Assembly: GCF_025370935.1 (NCBI RefSeq)
Contig: NC_133485.1
Span: 8,611,716-8,675,715 of the forward strand
DNA: 64,000 bases
Reading direction: 5' to 3'
Source: Choristoneura fumiferana
Taxonomy: Eukaryota; Arthropoda; Insecta; Lepidoptera; Tortricidae
Position 1 is the stretch's first letter, and every line of letters starts with the position of its first letter. The translations under genes and the position numbers were made by a program. Below are positions 1 to 12,600 of the stretch, piece after piece. Below the pieces are notes generated by a model. It was not told the DNA's origin. It was given only the letters and a program-made list of their open reading frames with translations, and did no database searches.

Positions 1-1064
1 TCACCGTAAAGCTCGTAGTAAACTTCAAATCTAATTTCGGGCATAAATTCAGGAAAATTCAGAGGCTGCCACGATTTTTCTAGGTTTAGTGAATGTTTTG
101 AGGAGTTTTTATGAATTAGGCGGGTAAAGAGTGGGTTTCCTGATGATAGATAGGAATCTTATAGACACGCCGAAGCACCTTGCCTTGCCGGTCTAGAAGG
201 CTAAAGAAGAACCTCATAAGCCGTTATTATTCTGGCTGCTTTACTATCCACACAGTACGCAGTACCTAGTGCAAATACACTGCTTAACATCAGTATTGGT
301 GAATATGATGATGCTAGTTATTCAGACCGGACAAGATAGGTACCACCCGCATAGTGAAGGCAAACAGCCGCACAGTACCTACCACAAGCACCACACCAAA
401 TGCTAACGAGTTTCGAAATTTCTACAAAAAGCAAAACGAACACAGAGCCGTTCCCAAACAAAACGAATGGCATAAACCAGTTAGCATTTAAGGAAATCCT
501 AACCTACCCACTTTTTTTTTTTCAAATATACTTATTAGAACACACATTTACAGAACATTCTGAGAGGAAGCCAGTGCCCAGCAGTGGGATGTTACATAGG
601 CTGAAATGAGATGGGTTGACTATTAGCATTAATAATTAATGGGTAGTTACGTTACCCTTTAATATTTGAAGTTTTATTTCTGACACAAAATAGTACTAAG
701 ATATGTAAATACATGTAATTTACTAAATGATCATTAAATGATATGGTAGGTAGTTATTATTAACAAAAAAATGCCTTGTTAAGATTCTTGCCAAATTATT
801 TTCAACAGAGTTTTGATTTAAATGTTTATAAATAAATTTTAAATATGACCTCACATATAAAAAAACATTATTTTATAAATTTTGGTTGTTAGTGGTTGCC
901 GGCTCCTGATTGGCTTCATCTCAGGCGAAGATTTACTTTATGCAAGAGAGCTTAAAAAGTAATTTCGTAACACCGAAATCCAGCATAAATACGAGTTTTA
1001 CGAGTATGAAATCTAAAAAGATATTTTGATTTTTAAATTTGAATTTGTTGTTCCGTTGTTCCAG
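1..1064. other. Intron upstream of the 1065 exon
   Basis: This is AT-rich non-coding DNA ending in the acceptor tract. It contains a short CR1/Jockey-like LINE tail at 543-604. A 69-codon frame at 400-609 runs into that tail and is not a gene. Nothing else is recognised. Confidence 0.5.
543..604 (+). repeat. LINE 3' tail fragment ('GTGCCCAGCAGTGGGA' family)
   Basis: The segment reads TTCTGAGAGGAAGCCAGTGC, CCAGCAGTGGGATG and ATAGGCTGAAATGA. It is a diverged copy of the 3' end found better preserved at 25630-25695 and, in reverse, at 63620 and 63885. Only the terminal ~60 bases remain. Confidence 0.7.
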
Positions 1065-1276
1065 ATGCGAGGATGGTGGAGGCGGTGCAGCGACAGGCAC
1101 GGGCGGGCGCGCTGCGTCGCTGCGGCTGGCCAACGGCCGTGTGGCGGCGCAGTCGGCGGAGCAGCTGCCGCACTCGCCGGCCGACTGCGCCTCCGTGCGC
1201 ATCTCCATCGACAACACCAACACCTGCTGCACCGACTCGCTCGTCACTGCCCTCGACGACGAGACGCTACTGCTAG
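1065..1276 (+). CDS. Ih: Ih (HCN) channel, N-terminal cytoplasmic exon
   Basis: This is an internal coding exon of the HCN/Ih pacemaker channel, a tetrameric plasma-membrane cation channel gated by hyperpolarization and cyclic nucleotides. It is bounded by a pyrimidine-rich acceptor ending in CCAG (1061-1064) and by the donor GTAAGT at 1277. The frame starts at 1066 after one base that completes an upstream codon, and gives 70 codons. The first half is Gly/Ala-rich (CEDGGGGAATGTGG); the second half holds SVRISIDNTNTCCTDSLVTA and LDDETLLLG, which look conserved rather than low-complexity. The last base (G) plus GC at 41003 makes a Gly codon, so the join to the next exon is in frame. GC content is far above the flanks. 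An upstream exon outside the window must supply the start. The ATG at 1065 is in another frame and does not fit the 41003 exon. The gene identity rests mainly on the next exon. Confidence 0.87.
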
Positions 1277-1344
1277 GTAAGTTATACTATTTTTGTTTCT
1301 GCACGCGTTTACAGTCCTCACCACTGAACGAACAGGCCTTAAGT

Positions 1345-1466
1345 ATACTACGAAGTGCAAAATTTGAACTTCGTATCTTGCCGTCCCGCTAACGCTTATA
1401 TTATTTAATACGAGTATGAGAGGGACGGTACGATACGTAGTTCGATTTTCGAATTTCGTAGTAGCC
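1345..1466. repeat. Hairpin MITE, family A, copy 1
   Basis: Inverted arms: TACTACGAAGTGCAAAATTT...GAACTTCGTATC on the left and GATACGTAGTTCGATTTTCG...TTCGTAGTAGCC on the right, around a short AT loop. It belongs to the same family as 3226, 14283 and 30664. It starts about 70 bases after the splice donor of the 1065 exon. Confidence 0.8.
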
Positions 1467-1606
1467 CCCCAGGCTCAGTTTCTTTGGTCGATAACGCTTC
1501 GCGGAGCTCGTATTCCACGTGGCTGAGGTGCTTCGCGCCTTGACGTAACTCTATATAACCTAACTTAACCTATGTTTTTCAAGTTTTCGACAAAAAAACA
1601 AGTTAG

Positions 1607-1700
1607 GACCAGTTGCTTTTTTGACTAATTGCTACTCAGACCAGTTGCTTCTTAGACCACTTGGGTACTTAGACCAGCTGCTTTTTAGACGAATTGATAG
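1607..1700 (+). repeat. Degenerate 16-17 bp minisatellite
   Basis: There are about six units beginning GAC: GACCAGTTGCTTTTTT, GACTAATTGCTACTCA, GACCAGTTGCTTCTTA, GACCACTTGGGTACTTA, GACCAGCTGCTTTTTA, GACGAATTGATAG. It is a diverged tandem array in the intron. Confidence 0.7.
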
Positions 1701-3225
1701 TATACCATTCAGTGGATTTTCCCGCCTGTACCATTAGATGACATTGTATTTTTTAAGTTCACCGCACAAGTGACAAAGATAAAGCTTCAAAATGAAACGC
1801 ATGTCCTTCACCCGGCAATCGTCAAATTAGCCCTCCTCCTGGGCGACCTCGCCTCTCAATTTCGTTTTCGCACATACAATGACTGCGGCATGGCACAGGC
1901 AAACAATGTATGAGGCATATTTTTTTTTTCATCTAAACGTTAATCTTTCATTCTTAATACTGCTGCGATATTTTTTGTTGCAATATTATGAGATTATGAC
2001 AACTTAGCGATCTGAATTCGAGCAAAAAGGTTTATATAAAAACATGATCATTATAGCAAATGATCAGCTGCAAAATAGAAAATAATAATTAGGAGACAAC
2101 AACAAATTTAAATTAAATCGTGTCGAGGAACTGTTAGGTACTTATGAGTATATTTTTTGATGCGCTTGGAACCATGTCTTAAGTATATCCTGATAAACAT
2201 TGCATTTTTTGACGTCAATAACCTAGAGACACAAGATAACCCGATTTCGAAATTCCCACACAATGCAACAGCCATCTACGAGTAGGTACGTCAACCATTT
2301 TATTTTCAAATGTCCATTTATACATCTATATCACATGCTCTAAAAAGTGGCGAGATGAGTAGCCGCTATTGCGGATATGAAACCTATTTCCTGGAACAAT
2401 TAGCCACCGTCATTAAATTTGCAGTGGGCGCTCGGATTGCGCGCTGGATTCCACTTCCTGCAATAGGTGTTGGGCCTTGGTTTCGAACTTGGCTTAGGCC
2501 GCGCTTTTTCTATAATGTATAAAGAGCGTTTACAAGAGAATCTCCCACGTATGGTAAGCGTATTCTATCAAATTGTGCGGTCAACAACGTAAATGAGATA
2601 CATAAGTACAGGGTAAAGGCGAGGTACCTGAAAATAATCCAACGCTAGCTCGGCCCTTACGAATTGCTCAACAAAATTCGCCCAACGTACAAAATTGATC
2701 ATAAAACTAAACTAAGCTACTGAATAAAATATTTTATCCCATTTTTTTTATTTGGTCCACATTTGATAGACAAAATTTGATAGACAAAAACATTACTATC
2801 ATTCTAAATTTAGTAGTATGAATTCTATAGTTTTGGCATAATTTGCTAAATATTTTTGGACGCTACTGTGAAGCTCGAATCTATTGAGAAAATTTTCTTT
2901 ATTTCAAATACTTCGTTTCATCTTAGCTGCCTGAGGTAACTTCCGATTCCATTAATAGGTAGTTAATAACATTATTTTGTCAATAACGCTCTAATTTTGA
3001 ATATCGTCATTTTAACCGTAGGTATTTTAATTTTCGGTATTCAAATTGTAACCTTAAAGAAGAGTTAAACGAGTGAAAGTTGATTTAATTGGTTTTAGCT
3101 GTTTGCTAGCTGTTGGGTTCGCTGAGCTTAAGTTTAGGTTTTAAAATAAGTATTATTATAGTGCTAAACCTGTATTTCACTTAAAAATATCCACAGAAAG
3201 TAGTCAAAATTTCGTCTCTGGACAG
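1701..3225. other. Non-coding intron, nothing recognised
   Basis: AT-rich sequence with short frames only; a 70-codon frame at 2310-2522 has no recognisable motif. No repeat family shared with the rest of the window was seen. Confidence 0.4.
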
Positions 3226-3361
3226 TAGGGCTACTACGAAATTCGAAAATCGAAGTTCGTATCGTACCGTCCCCCTGACGCTAATATTATTTCATACGAG
3301 AGCGAGAGGGACGGTACGATACGAACTTCGATTTTCGACTTTCGTGGTACTCGTAGCCCTA
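3226..3361. repeat. Hairpin MITE, family A, copy 2
   Basis: A near-perfect foldback: left AGGGCTACTACGAAATTCG and AAAATCGAAGTTCGTATCGT; right ACGATACGAACTTCGATTTT and CGTAGCCCT, with a short loop. Arms of about 50 bases pair with few mismatches. Confidence 0.88.
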
Positions 3362-3711
3362 CAGTTTTTCTCGCTGTGTCGATCGATTTTGCTGTATCTG
3401 AAATTAAACAGTGACAAACACAACGTGAACTCCGTAATGATAATACTTCTGAGAATTGACTTTAAAACTTCAAAATATCAAAATATATAATTTCATCGTT
3501 TTTGCACTTCAAATCAAAATGTCATTTAGACTTGTTGAAAATTGTGCTGAATTTAAAAAAATAATAATGTAGTAGTAGATGGTATTTTCGAATAAAGTGG
3601 TTAAAAAATTTGTCCTCTAGGCACAGACAGCTCAAGCAAGGACTTGAGCTGTAGTATTCATCTCAAGACTGATCAGTAAACTTACGAATCACAAAATAAC
3701 TAATAATAATA

Positions 3712-3848
3712 ATTGGTTGTCTGGAAGAGATCGCTTTTTAGCGATGAGACCGCCTAATGTCTACCTGAATTTTTCTATTTTTCTAATGTCTATGTACTGC
3801 TTTTGGTGATCAATAAAGAAAATTTGTATTGTATTGTATTGTATTGTA
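3712..3848 (+). repeat. Non-LTR retrotransposon 3' UTR with (GTATT)n tail
   Basis: GGAAGAGATCGCTTTTTAGC and GATGAGACCGCC lead to AATAAAGAAAATTTG and a GTATT pentamer run at the 3' end. This is a widespread lepidopteran LINE 3' end, 5'-truncated here. Confidence 0.75.
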
Positions 3849-6068
3849 ATAACTTCAACGATAAATGCAAGCTTTGGCCTTAAATATAATTTTCAGACAC
3901 AGAAAATTAGTCACTCATATCTAAATTAATAATACCTACCAAGGAGCATCATCACTAGAATAGTAAGTACAGAACGAAATTAGTCTACTCGATCTTTTAA
4001 CTGGATCATTCGTATTCATTTCTGTACTTTACTCGTGTTGTTGCGCATCAACGAATTTTGCAAAGCGAGCGTTGTACGATTTAACTTTATAATATAACAT
4101 AACTTTAAATTGTCAAATTTTAGTCTGATATGCAATGTTAGCAAGTGCACTTTATAAATGACTAGCGGCCCACCCTGGCTTCGCACGGGTGTGAAAAAAT
4201 AAAGAAGCAAGAGGTGAAAATAAAGAAGGTGTTTAAAAGGAACTTCTTGTTTCACTTCCCTTTTCCTGAAACTTCACCCGTACGGAACTGCTAGTTACAG
4301 TACAGTTAAACCTTCACTGAATAATATCTAACTGATGGTGAACACTGTATTTTATACGATGTAAGCGTACATACATAGAGATACACGGCGGGAAGAGACT
4401 TTATTTTATACTATGTAAAGAAAGGAACATAACAATAAAGGTTAATTATTTCACTGACCTTCTCAAATTTGCCTTTATCTATTTGAAAGCAAATAATACG
4501 GAACGAAATAAAGTTGATCACAAAAAGAAAAGAAATGGGACCACTTGTGTGGTACATTTGATGGCCTTTTCAAACAGAACGAAGACAAACGGCCCTCTTG
4601 TTCATCTATTTCTCTCTCTATCAATTTGCCAACTTGACCTGAATGTTCCTGAATATATACTCCATAGATTTTTGTACGGACCTTGTGAAATTATGTATAT
4701 TCAATCTGGTCATCATGGTGAATATTTAAGAAAAGTGTACCCGTCGTCGCGTGTAATTCATGCTACTTTGAGAATTTCTTCGTCATTTCATTTAACTATT
4801 AAAAACAATAATTAATTAGGTAATAATTGAGATTTCAAAGCAACTCCAACGTAGGTACTAGGTAGGTAGATAGGTACTTTTACATAGCTATTCTCAAACC
4901 ATATAGGAAGGAATTTATCTTAAAGGCAAAATAATAGCTGATATTAAAAGACATAAAAGTTGTGACAATAGCCGTTTTATAGCTTTTAATAACTGCATGA
5001 ACTGGTGACCACAAAAGCCAAGACAATATAGTTCCTGGTTTGTGAACTATTTATGGACTCTACGGTAAGAAGTATTGCTGATTTATGTAGCTATTTTTTA
5101 CCTTGAGCTAGAATTCACGTACAAGTAATAAGTACAGATCACAAGTAAAATGTCAAGTTGTAAGTAGGTACTTCAAATTGAAGCAAGAGCTGTGTTCTCC
5201 AAAACTTACAATCGGTGTTTTGAAGGATCTTTGCGTTCTTTAGATTTAATCATAAGTCTTTGGATACTTTCTAACTCGTATTCAGTGCATTCCTATCCTA
5301 TCCTATTTCTTTCCTGAGAATAAGATGCACTTAGTAACAAAGTAACTGATGGCGCCCGCTCTAAATGGGTTGGAGAAAAGCAGACATTGAACATTTCCGA
5401 TCCAGACGGAAGACTCCCTAGGGTATGCCGGTAATTACTTCGACCTCCACTCCTTATACAACAAATCACTGCCTCAATTTTCTATGTCTTGTTATTGCAA
5501 AATTAAACTTTGCATTGTGAGACTCAAGGGAAAATTATATAACACATGTAATAAAAAACAGAACCTTATCCCAAGTTAGTCATTATATTTGAAGATTTGG
5601 TCGGATTCGAAAACTGTCTAATATATTAGTCTATATATCCCTACATATCTTCGTTGAGTGAACTATAAGTTACGTAAGCTTATTTCTCTTAGGTAACCTG
5701 TTGTCGATAGTGTTTGTTCACTTTGGTTCCGAAAACAAGAATAAGTTTATTAAAGTAGGTATAGTTAAATTATGTTTGCTTATTGTTAGAAAAAAAATCT
5801 GATAAAATTTTACCTTGCCCACCTCGCTTACGTAATAATGACCAATGAGGCTGAAATAAAAAATATTTTATTTTAACCTACTACGAGCACTCTTTATATT
5901 TGGTTGGTCGCGGGCGGAAAAAGAGTTCCGTCGCATTCCGGAAAGTAATTTACGAAGTAAAGTGCACGTAAAGAAGGTAAATTCTGGCAACAGGAACACG
6001 CCATCAAGATGTTAGCGGCACGGAAGGGAACGTGGCGACACTTTAAACCTGCCAATCATAGTTCTACT
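3849..6068. other. Non-coding intron
   Basis: Apart from the element at 4155-4296 I recognise nothing. A 110-codon frame at 4483-4815 shows no domain, splice context or codon bias and is treated as chance. Confidence 0.4.
4155..4296. repeat. Short 'CTAGCGGCCCACCCTGGCTTCGC' type element
   Basis: It starts GACTAGCGGCCCACCCTGG and CTTCGCACGGGTG, and ends ACTTCACCCGTACGGAACTG then CTAGT. The ends are partially inverted (CTAG...CTAG; CACGGGTG versus CACCCGT). It is likely a short non-autonomous element related in style to the 'CCGCGGCTTCGC' family below. Confidence 0.4.
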
Positions 6069-6736
6069 CGGATTTTTAATCCCACGGAAAAAATGAAAAC
6101 AAAGGTGTTGCCGTTATCAAAAAAACATTTGCAGAATTCAAGATAAGTATTTTATTCTTTCCACATTTGCCAGAAATCGACTTCCCGTTAAAAAACTGTA
6201 TTTCTTAATCAAGATAAAATATTTTTATTTACTGATGAAAATCTTTACTTTGGCATTTACTACGCTTTGATATATTAATTTACAAATTTGATATATTTTC
6301 GTATGCATAATTTATTTATTGTCCTGGTATTACACCCGGGTTTTTAAGCTGTGGGCCGCTTGACGCGAGACATCACTCAATGCACTAACCTAACATTCGA
6401 GACTGAATTCGTAACCGTTTTCCAGTGACTCTTTTTCTGTTATTTTTTTACTGTCGACATTGTTGTTATATTTTTATTGTAGTTAAGTTGTTCATTGTTA
6501 CGTTTTCCGTTCATTTTTTTATGAAAGGATGGACTCCGGTCCGAGTACTCCTCGGTCAAAAGACGACTTGTAAGTTGTCTCCCGTAAAAACGGCTCTTTT
6601 ATCGAAAATAGGAAAAACATGGCAACAGCAGAACTTTATATAATATTTCTAGCGGGCCCATACCTTGAAATCCCCTGAAATGTCACTTTGACAATGACGA
6701 AACTGCTTACATTTTTTCCGTGGGATTAAAAATCCG
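6069..6736. mobile_element. Non-autonomous DNA element with exact 27 bp terminal inverted repeats
   Basis: Left end 6069-6095 (CGGATTTTTAATCCCACGGA...) and right end 6710-6736 are exact reverse complements over 27 bases. The ~610 bp interior is AT-rich with no transposase; a 72-codon frame at 6425 has no motif. Flanks diverge right after the repeats. The family is unassigned. Confidence 0.7.
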
Positions 6737-6904
6737 GGTTTAAGGAGCGATGATCTCGTGTTAGTTTTTATAAGGAAAGATATTTGTTTTATTCCCTAAA
6801 GATTTTATAGTTATAGATAATAAGTATTGAGAAATTATCATGGCTTAGAGAGGGTTTTTAAAATCTTTACCGAATGTAAATCGGATTGCGTTACGGTGGC
6901 ATTT

Positions 6905-7014
6905 GTTTTTAGGGCTCCGTACCGTACTTACCTCAGTTGGCAAAAATGTAATGTAATGTATGTAATGGGGGAGGCCTATGTCCAACAGTGGACGTCCTAC
7001 GGCTGAGATGAAGT
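6905..7014 (+). repeat. 'AGGGCTCCGTAC' fragment followed by RTE-type LINE 3' end
   Basis: AGGGCTCCGTACCGTACTTA, CCTCAGTTGGCAAAAATGTA and a TGTAATG run precede GGGGGAGGCCTATGTCCAAC and AGTGGACGTCCTACGGCTGA. The latter is the lepidopteran RTE 3' terminus, seen in reverse at 50730-50780. Confidence 0.7.
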
Positions 7015-7249
7015 AAATGTACGTAAAGATCACTAAAACACGTAAAATTGAAGGTCTAATAAAAATAAAACTTGTTTTTTTGCTGGGTATATTTTTTCTG
7101 AAACTATCGCTTTAAAATTTGGGCTGCAGCTCTTACGCTATCTGTTAAGTTTGCTCTGTAAGTGATCGCACCTGAACTGCCACCTCTATCTCACGTTTTA
7201 CTTTTGGCGGTTAAAAAGTTCATCCATTCCAAAGAATATTAAGGTGTAG

Positions 7250-7440
7250 GATAGCTTTGAGCTCGCAGTGTGTCTCGGGTCTCGCGCCTAGCGGCCAGCG
7301 GGCCGGTCGCAGCCGTGCAGTCCTCCGCCGCCCAGCCTCGCGCGATGACATGCCGCGCGCCGCCCCAAGCCAAGCTTAACAAGCTCGCATCGCGAAACAT
7401 ACCGAAACAGTGCTGTGCTATCAAGTGTCTTTAGTCCACT
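7250..7440. promoter_or_regulatory. CpG-rich promoter-like island inside the Ih intron
   Basis: This sharply GC-rich block (GGCCAGCGGGCCGGTCGCAG, CCTCCGCCGCCCAGCC, GCCGCGCGCCGCCCC) sits in AT-rich DNA and matches no repeat family seen elsewhere in the window. On + there are ATGs at 7345 (29 codons, stop 7432) and 7447 (14 codons). About 400 bases further, an ATG at 7849 opens MELVQLPKQTKYLQ and ends at CAAG|GTAACA (7892) in phase 1, the phase required by the 41003 exon, but that donor is only moderate. It could be a third alternative Ih promoter or belong to an unrelated transcript on either strand. Confidence 0.3.
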
Positions 7441-9517
7441 CCGAAAATGGAAACAGAACATCGTCACGTTCGTAGAATTTCAGTGTCATAGTGTTGTTCT
7501 TGTTTTATGTTTGTATGTCGAACCGATGGCTCTAATAATTGTCATTTGGTATCATTAATAACGAAAAGTTTCGTTGGTGGGAATGATTTTTGAATGACTA
7601 CTAAACTACATTAAGGTACCCAGATGATTACTAACTCAAACTCAAAATGGGAATCGAAATTAATATTCTGTGAAAGTTAAGAATGCTCATAAATTGGTAT
7701 TATGTTATCGTATGTAATTTATATTAACATGGCATCGTGTTGTTTTAGGATTAGTGATAATTAGCCACTAACATGTGATAATAAAAACTTGGTACGCGTA
7801 AACTGGGTTAAGTTGGTAGTGGCGTGCCGCGGCTGCCAAGTGGGGCCCATGGAACTGGTGCAATTGCCAAAACAAACCAAATACTTGCAAGGTAACAAGT
7901 TAATGGCGGAAATGCTTCTGGAAGTATCTACGCGGCCTTTGAATTACTTATGCAAAAATGACATCACAGTAGGTATTATGTTCACGAAAAATATAAATAA
8001 ACACATAGCTATTCAAATTTCAACGCTGGCTGAAGTCAATTGTCGAGATTTTGAAACTCTACATGAGTTTATTGTTACTGTCGCGAAAGAATAATCCGTG
8101 TCTTTCTGGTACAAATCAGCTAGCTATTGAAATAATAATTATATTATGTTCAAACTGTTTCGCTCATGTCTACGAATTTAGAAATAATAATAACATTTTT
8201 ACACACACAAAGTCAACTCACGAAGCCGATCGCTTATATGAAAATATTTTATTTCACAATCGTCAGCCCGTAACAGTTACCTACTTTACATTCATACTGA
8301 GAAATAGGTTATTAAAATAAATGAATCACCAATAATATTGGTACTCTCTCAAAAGAAAAAAATCTTAATACGCAAATAACTTCTAGAGAGACTAAAGTTC
8401 ATCATCAATTGAGATCTAGTCCTATACCCTTCGGCTAATTTAATCCGCGTCACAGTGCCGGTATTGGTTACATCCAATTGACATTGCAACGATATTCGTC
8501 ACGTGGCAAGACGTCCGCAAACAACGATTAATTCATATTTATCAAACAAATTAACCACTACACACACAACTCAGCTGCGGCATAATTCACCCTGCTAATT
8601 ACGTAAAGTGATGCGACACTCAATAAGAAATAAATGTTTATTGACGCAAAGAAATATCGCAACATTTCCAAGACAATGGGAAATCTAAATTTCCAACTAT
8701 TTGACGCGGGTGACCATCGATATGAACGTGAAATTGATTATAAAGTTTCCGCATGTAAGCGTGGCAAATTTATTGCGATAAAAGTAATGTAGGCGATAAT
8801 TTTTAATTTAAATGAAATAATAGACAGTGGGCGAAGTTTAAGAAGTTACTATTACAAGTCATTGCAATTATTAAAGGGCAGAAACGTGATGTCACCTAGA
8901 GATATATTGTCGATAACTATTTGTATATAGGATTGCCGCATTGAAACTAATAAATACTCTCAATGTCACATGACATAACATGTATAATTTCAAGTATTAC
9001 GATGAATTATATTGCTATAAATAAACTTCTAATGATTTTGAAAGTTTAACAGCATAATAAGGACCCTAAATTAGTAAAATGTTTTGAGGCTGAAGTGTAT
9101 AGTTTAATTTCAGTTAAATGGGTAATGAATCAAACATTTTGAAAAATAACATTGTATTGTAATGTTTTCTAAAAAACAAAGTAAAAGAAAACAGACTTGA
9201 TTATACCTAATGTTTTAAAGTTTCGCAATATTCATTCAGAATTAATATAACACCTGAAATCTACCGTAGGTATCTAATGTTATATTCATTTTTATTGTAT
9301 AATTCTGACCCTTTAGATTTTTTTAAAACAAAGCGCTTTGTTTGATACGCGTCACCTTAGCTATGCAAGTTATGCAACAGAGAACCAAAATAACTTCACG
9401 ACTAATATTCCGATCTCTCTCCAGAACCACTTGACCCGTTTTTCATGCATATTTTACATTTTTGTGCTGCATTGGGTTAAAAATAAGTTTGATATAGGTA
9501 CCATTAAAACGAGCAAT
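7441..9517. other. Non-coding intron
   Basis: AT-rich. The open frame 7789-8094 (first ATG 7849) is discussed with the CpG island. An 89-codon frame at 8051-8320 has no recognisable feature. No repeats shared with the window were seen. Confidence 0.35.
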
Positions 9518-9665
9518 TCGTGTATATTTATTTATTTATTTCGGGGATCTCGGAAACAGCTCTAACGATTTCGATGAAATTTGGTATGTCGGGGTTTTCA
9601 GGGATGAACAATCGATCTAAGTAGTTGGATCTTATCTCTGAATGTTTTTCTAGTTTTATCCCGAT
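9518..9665 (+). repeat. Dispersed repeat 'ATTTCGGGGATCTCGGAAAC', copy 1
   Basis: It shares ATTTCGGG.ATCTCGGAAAC, CGAT/AATTTGA.GAAAT, GGGGTTTTC.GGG, CGATCTA and TCTTATCTCTG in the same order as 35060-35220. It is a moderately diverged copy of a dispersed element; the class is not clear. Confidence 0.65.
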
Positions 9666-12600
9666 CGATTTGACATAGATTTTCCCAGTATCAAACAGAA
9701 GTGTTCATAGTTCAAAGTAAACATTTTGGTTTTCAGAATCGTGAATAAACCAGAAATATATGTTTTCACCTCAGCAGCTCAAAAAGGCAGGTTTCGCTAT
9801 TAAAAATCAGTTTTAATTCTAGACAGTGATGGGTCTACTCACTGAATTCCAAATAAGTATATTTGAACTTCACTTTGATCTGTCTTTTTCACTTCAACAC
9901 GAAAAAAGCGAGAGATAGGATCAAATGTGTTGATTACAATCTTTAGTTAAATTTATAGTATTAGAAATATATCTATAATAAATTAAATGAAAAATAAATA
10001 TTTCCAAAATGTCAACATTTTCCCGCTCTTTTAATAAAGTCTGCTACCCCGTTGCACGAACGAAAGCCGCTGCTCTTGTTTTTTTTTTTTAATAAAAGCG
10101 TTCTGTATACTGGCTACCTCTTAGAGTGGGAATAAATATTTGTTAATTGTGTATTTATGTTTATTTAATAGAAATCCTATAAATAATATTATATTTAAAA
10201 ATAAAATCATATTTATAGATTTAATAACATTTACAATAAACTATACGTTTATTGTTCAACCTTTATAATAACCCAAAAATGAGGCTCTTTGCAGTATTAA
10301 AAAATATGACATATTTTACAAGTAGTTCTAAGTTCAAATTACAATGCATGTTATGAATATGAGATTTGTATCGTACCTACTGGACACATTCGTTCCGAAT
10401 TCAAAACCTCTCTACTTGCCGGAGACTTTTGATCATTGTCTGACATTCTTAAGTTTTGGTGACTTTTTTAAAAAGATGTAATGGCGACTGTACGTATCAT
10501 TTTTGAGTAAAGCTTTTAAATGTGATTTGTTTCTTAATAATCAGATTATATTTTTTTTTAAATGTTTGTTTTGTAAATGGGTATATGTGGTTTTATTCTA
10601 ACCTATGTTCTCGCTGCTGAGGTGTAAAGTTGTATGTGTCACACGAGGACAAAGTTTTTTTGCATCTCGTGTGTTTGAATCCCTCGCTGCTCTTAGGATT
10701 CTAACCTAGAATCACGAGCGTACCTTCGCTTGCTCGGGATTCAAATTCAACACTCGCAGCAAAAAAACAACTTTGCTCTCTTGCTGCACAAATAACTATT
10801 TGTTTATTCAATTTCGTGCCCCAGACGCGCGCAGTAGTAATCATCTGTCATTTCATTGATCACTGTCATTTCCGCGCGAAATGAAAACAAAATATTAAAT
10901 TTAAGCAATTAGACGCGCGCGATTAATGGCGTCTAGATGGTGATATTCTATATGGAACTTCTGCGATTGAAACATTATTATATTCACCGATCATGGGCAC
11001 TGATCTGTATTTTCTTTACAAATCTATACCTATTAAGATTGTATTTTATGAAATAAAAATGTCTTTAGAATTTTTGTAGTCAATTAATCTAAAAATTGTC
11101 ATCAGTATTTACCAACTAATTATAACAACTATTACGTTAGATATGTTTACGATAATTTATAAATAAAAATTGCTCTTGAAACCTGTTAAATAATTTTGTA
11201 CAGGTCCTATCAGGTCTTTTATGATCTTAAAGAGCACATATTCGTACTTATAGCGTATATATAGATTCAGTCTTGACGATTAGTTGCGAAAAATAATAAA
11301 AAAAGAAACTAATTTTGCAGCCTTTAGCTTCATTCTAATTTAACGCGGCGGGCAACAGCTGGTTTGTAAATTATGTATTAAAAAAATATATACTTAGGTA
11401 CGTAGATTTTATATTCACTAAAATCGGTTATCTTTTGGTTGGTGGAAAACGTTACCTACCACAGTTTGTATGAAATGGGCTTTCATTATCTGATTTCCGA
11501 ATAGTTTCCGATTTAATGTTATACTTATTATCAACTCGAACGCGAGCCAACCGCCTGCTTTGGACATCTGACTGAATCTGATAATCAAGAGGCATTGTGC
11601 CGCTAATAGTAAAATGACAAACATCCTCTAGTTCCACATTATTGTGAGCTCGTGCCGGTAACTAATACCTATCATTATAATGATGAACAAATTTTTAACG
11701 GTTTTCGTTTTATTGACGAGTATTTGTATATACAGGAAGACAATCTACCTGTCTCAGTGGCGGAGCCCCGTAGAAATTCGATTCCCAACGAATTTTCGAA
11801 AAAAAATCTGGCATCTCACATGTCGCAGATAAGGTGGTTTCTATTTTGCTCGAGGTTGTCTACAGAAAATATTGAAAGCACACCATTAAGTATTAGGCCT
11901 CAAGGGGGGCTTGGGGGGGGTCTTAGTTTTAGGTGGTACTTATGGAGCCAAAATGAACCTTTCTATCTTTCTTTTTCTTTCTTTATTATCGGTGTGTCCA
12001 TTTGGTTCAATTAATAGAAAACAGTTTTTTTACCATAGAAACTATCAATCTATCCGTGTCATTCTTTTCTTTTTTATCTATTTTTTTGTTTAAATGCGGC
12101 TGAAGGTTCAATTACGTATTAATAATCATTATTTAATTTATAATTTTAATTCCTCGCTTACTTTACATAACTGACAATGTCACACATAACATTTCAATAC
12201 AAAATATCGTATATTAACCTATTCGAAATACACACAAGCACGCACGCACACACACATGTTACACACTCCACACTCGCTGCACCTACCAGCTGTTAATGAA
12301 TTTTCTGTTATTGCATTTTGCTTATTGCCTATGAAATTAAGACAGGTAGTTATTATACTCAGTGTTATTTTCCTTCTGAGACAAACATGCCGTGTCTATC
12401 GATCAGTTGTTTGCTCGCAACCAAAGTGCGCGACGCGGTATCTCAAAGTTGATGCTAACATGCATTAGAGACGCAACAGACATTACTTACACCATGGTTT
12501 ACATAAAGAGCTTCAGTTACACGGTAAATAAAAAGCTGCGTGGATTATGCCGTGTAGGCAAAAAATGTGTATCGACCCGCGCCATGTATTGTCCAAGTAA

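Noticed and set aside
933..1280. Overlapping frames on both strands at the first Ih exon, including an ATG at 1065
   Set aside because: They are shadows of a GC-rich exon. Only the frame starting at 1066 joins the 41003 exon in phase.
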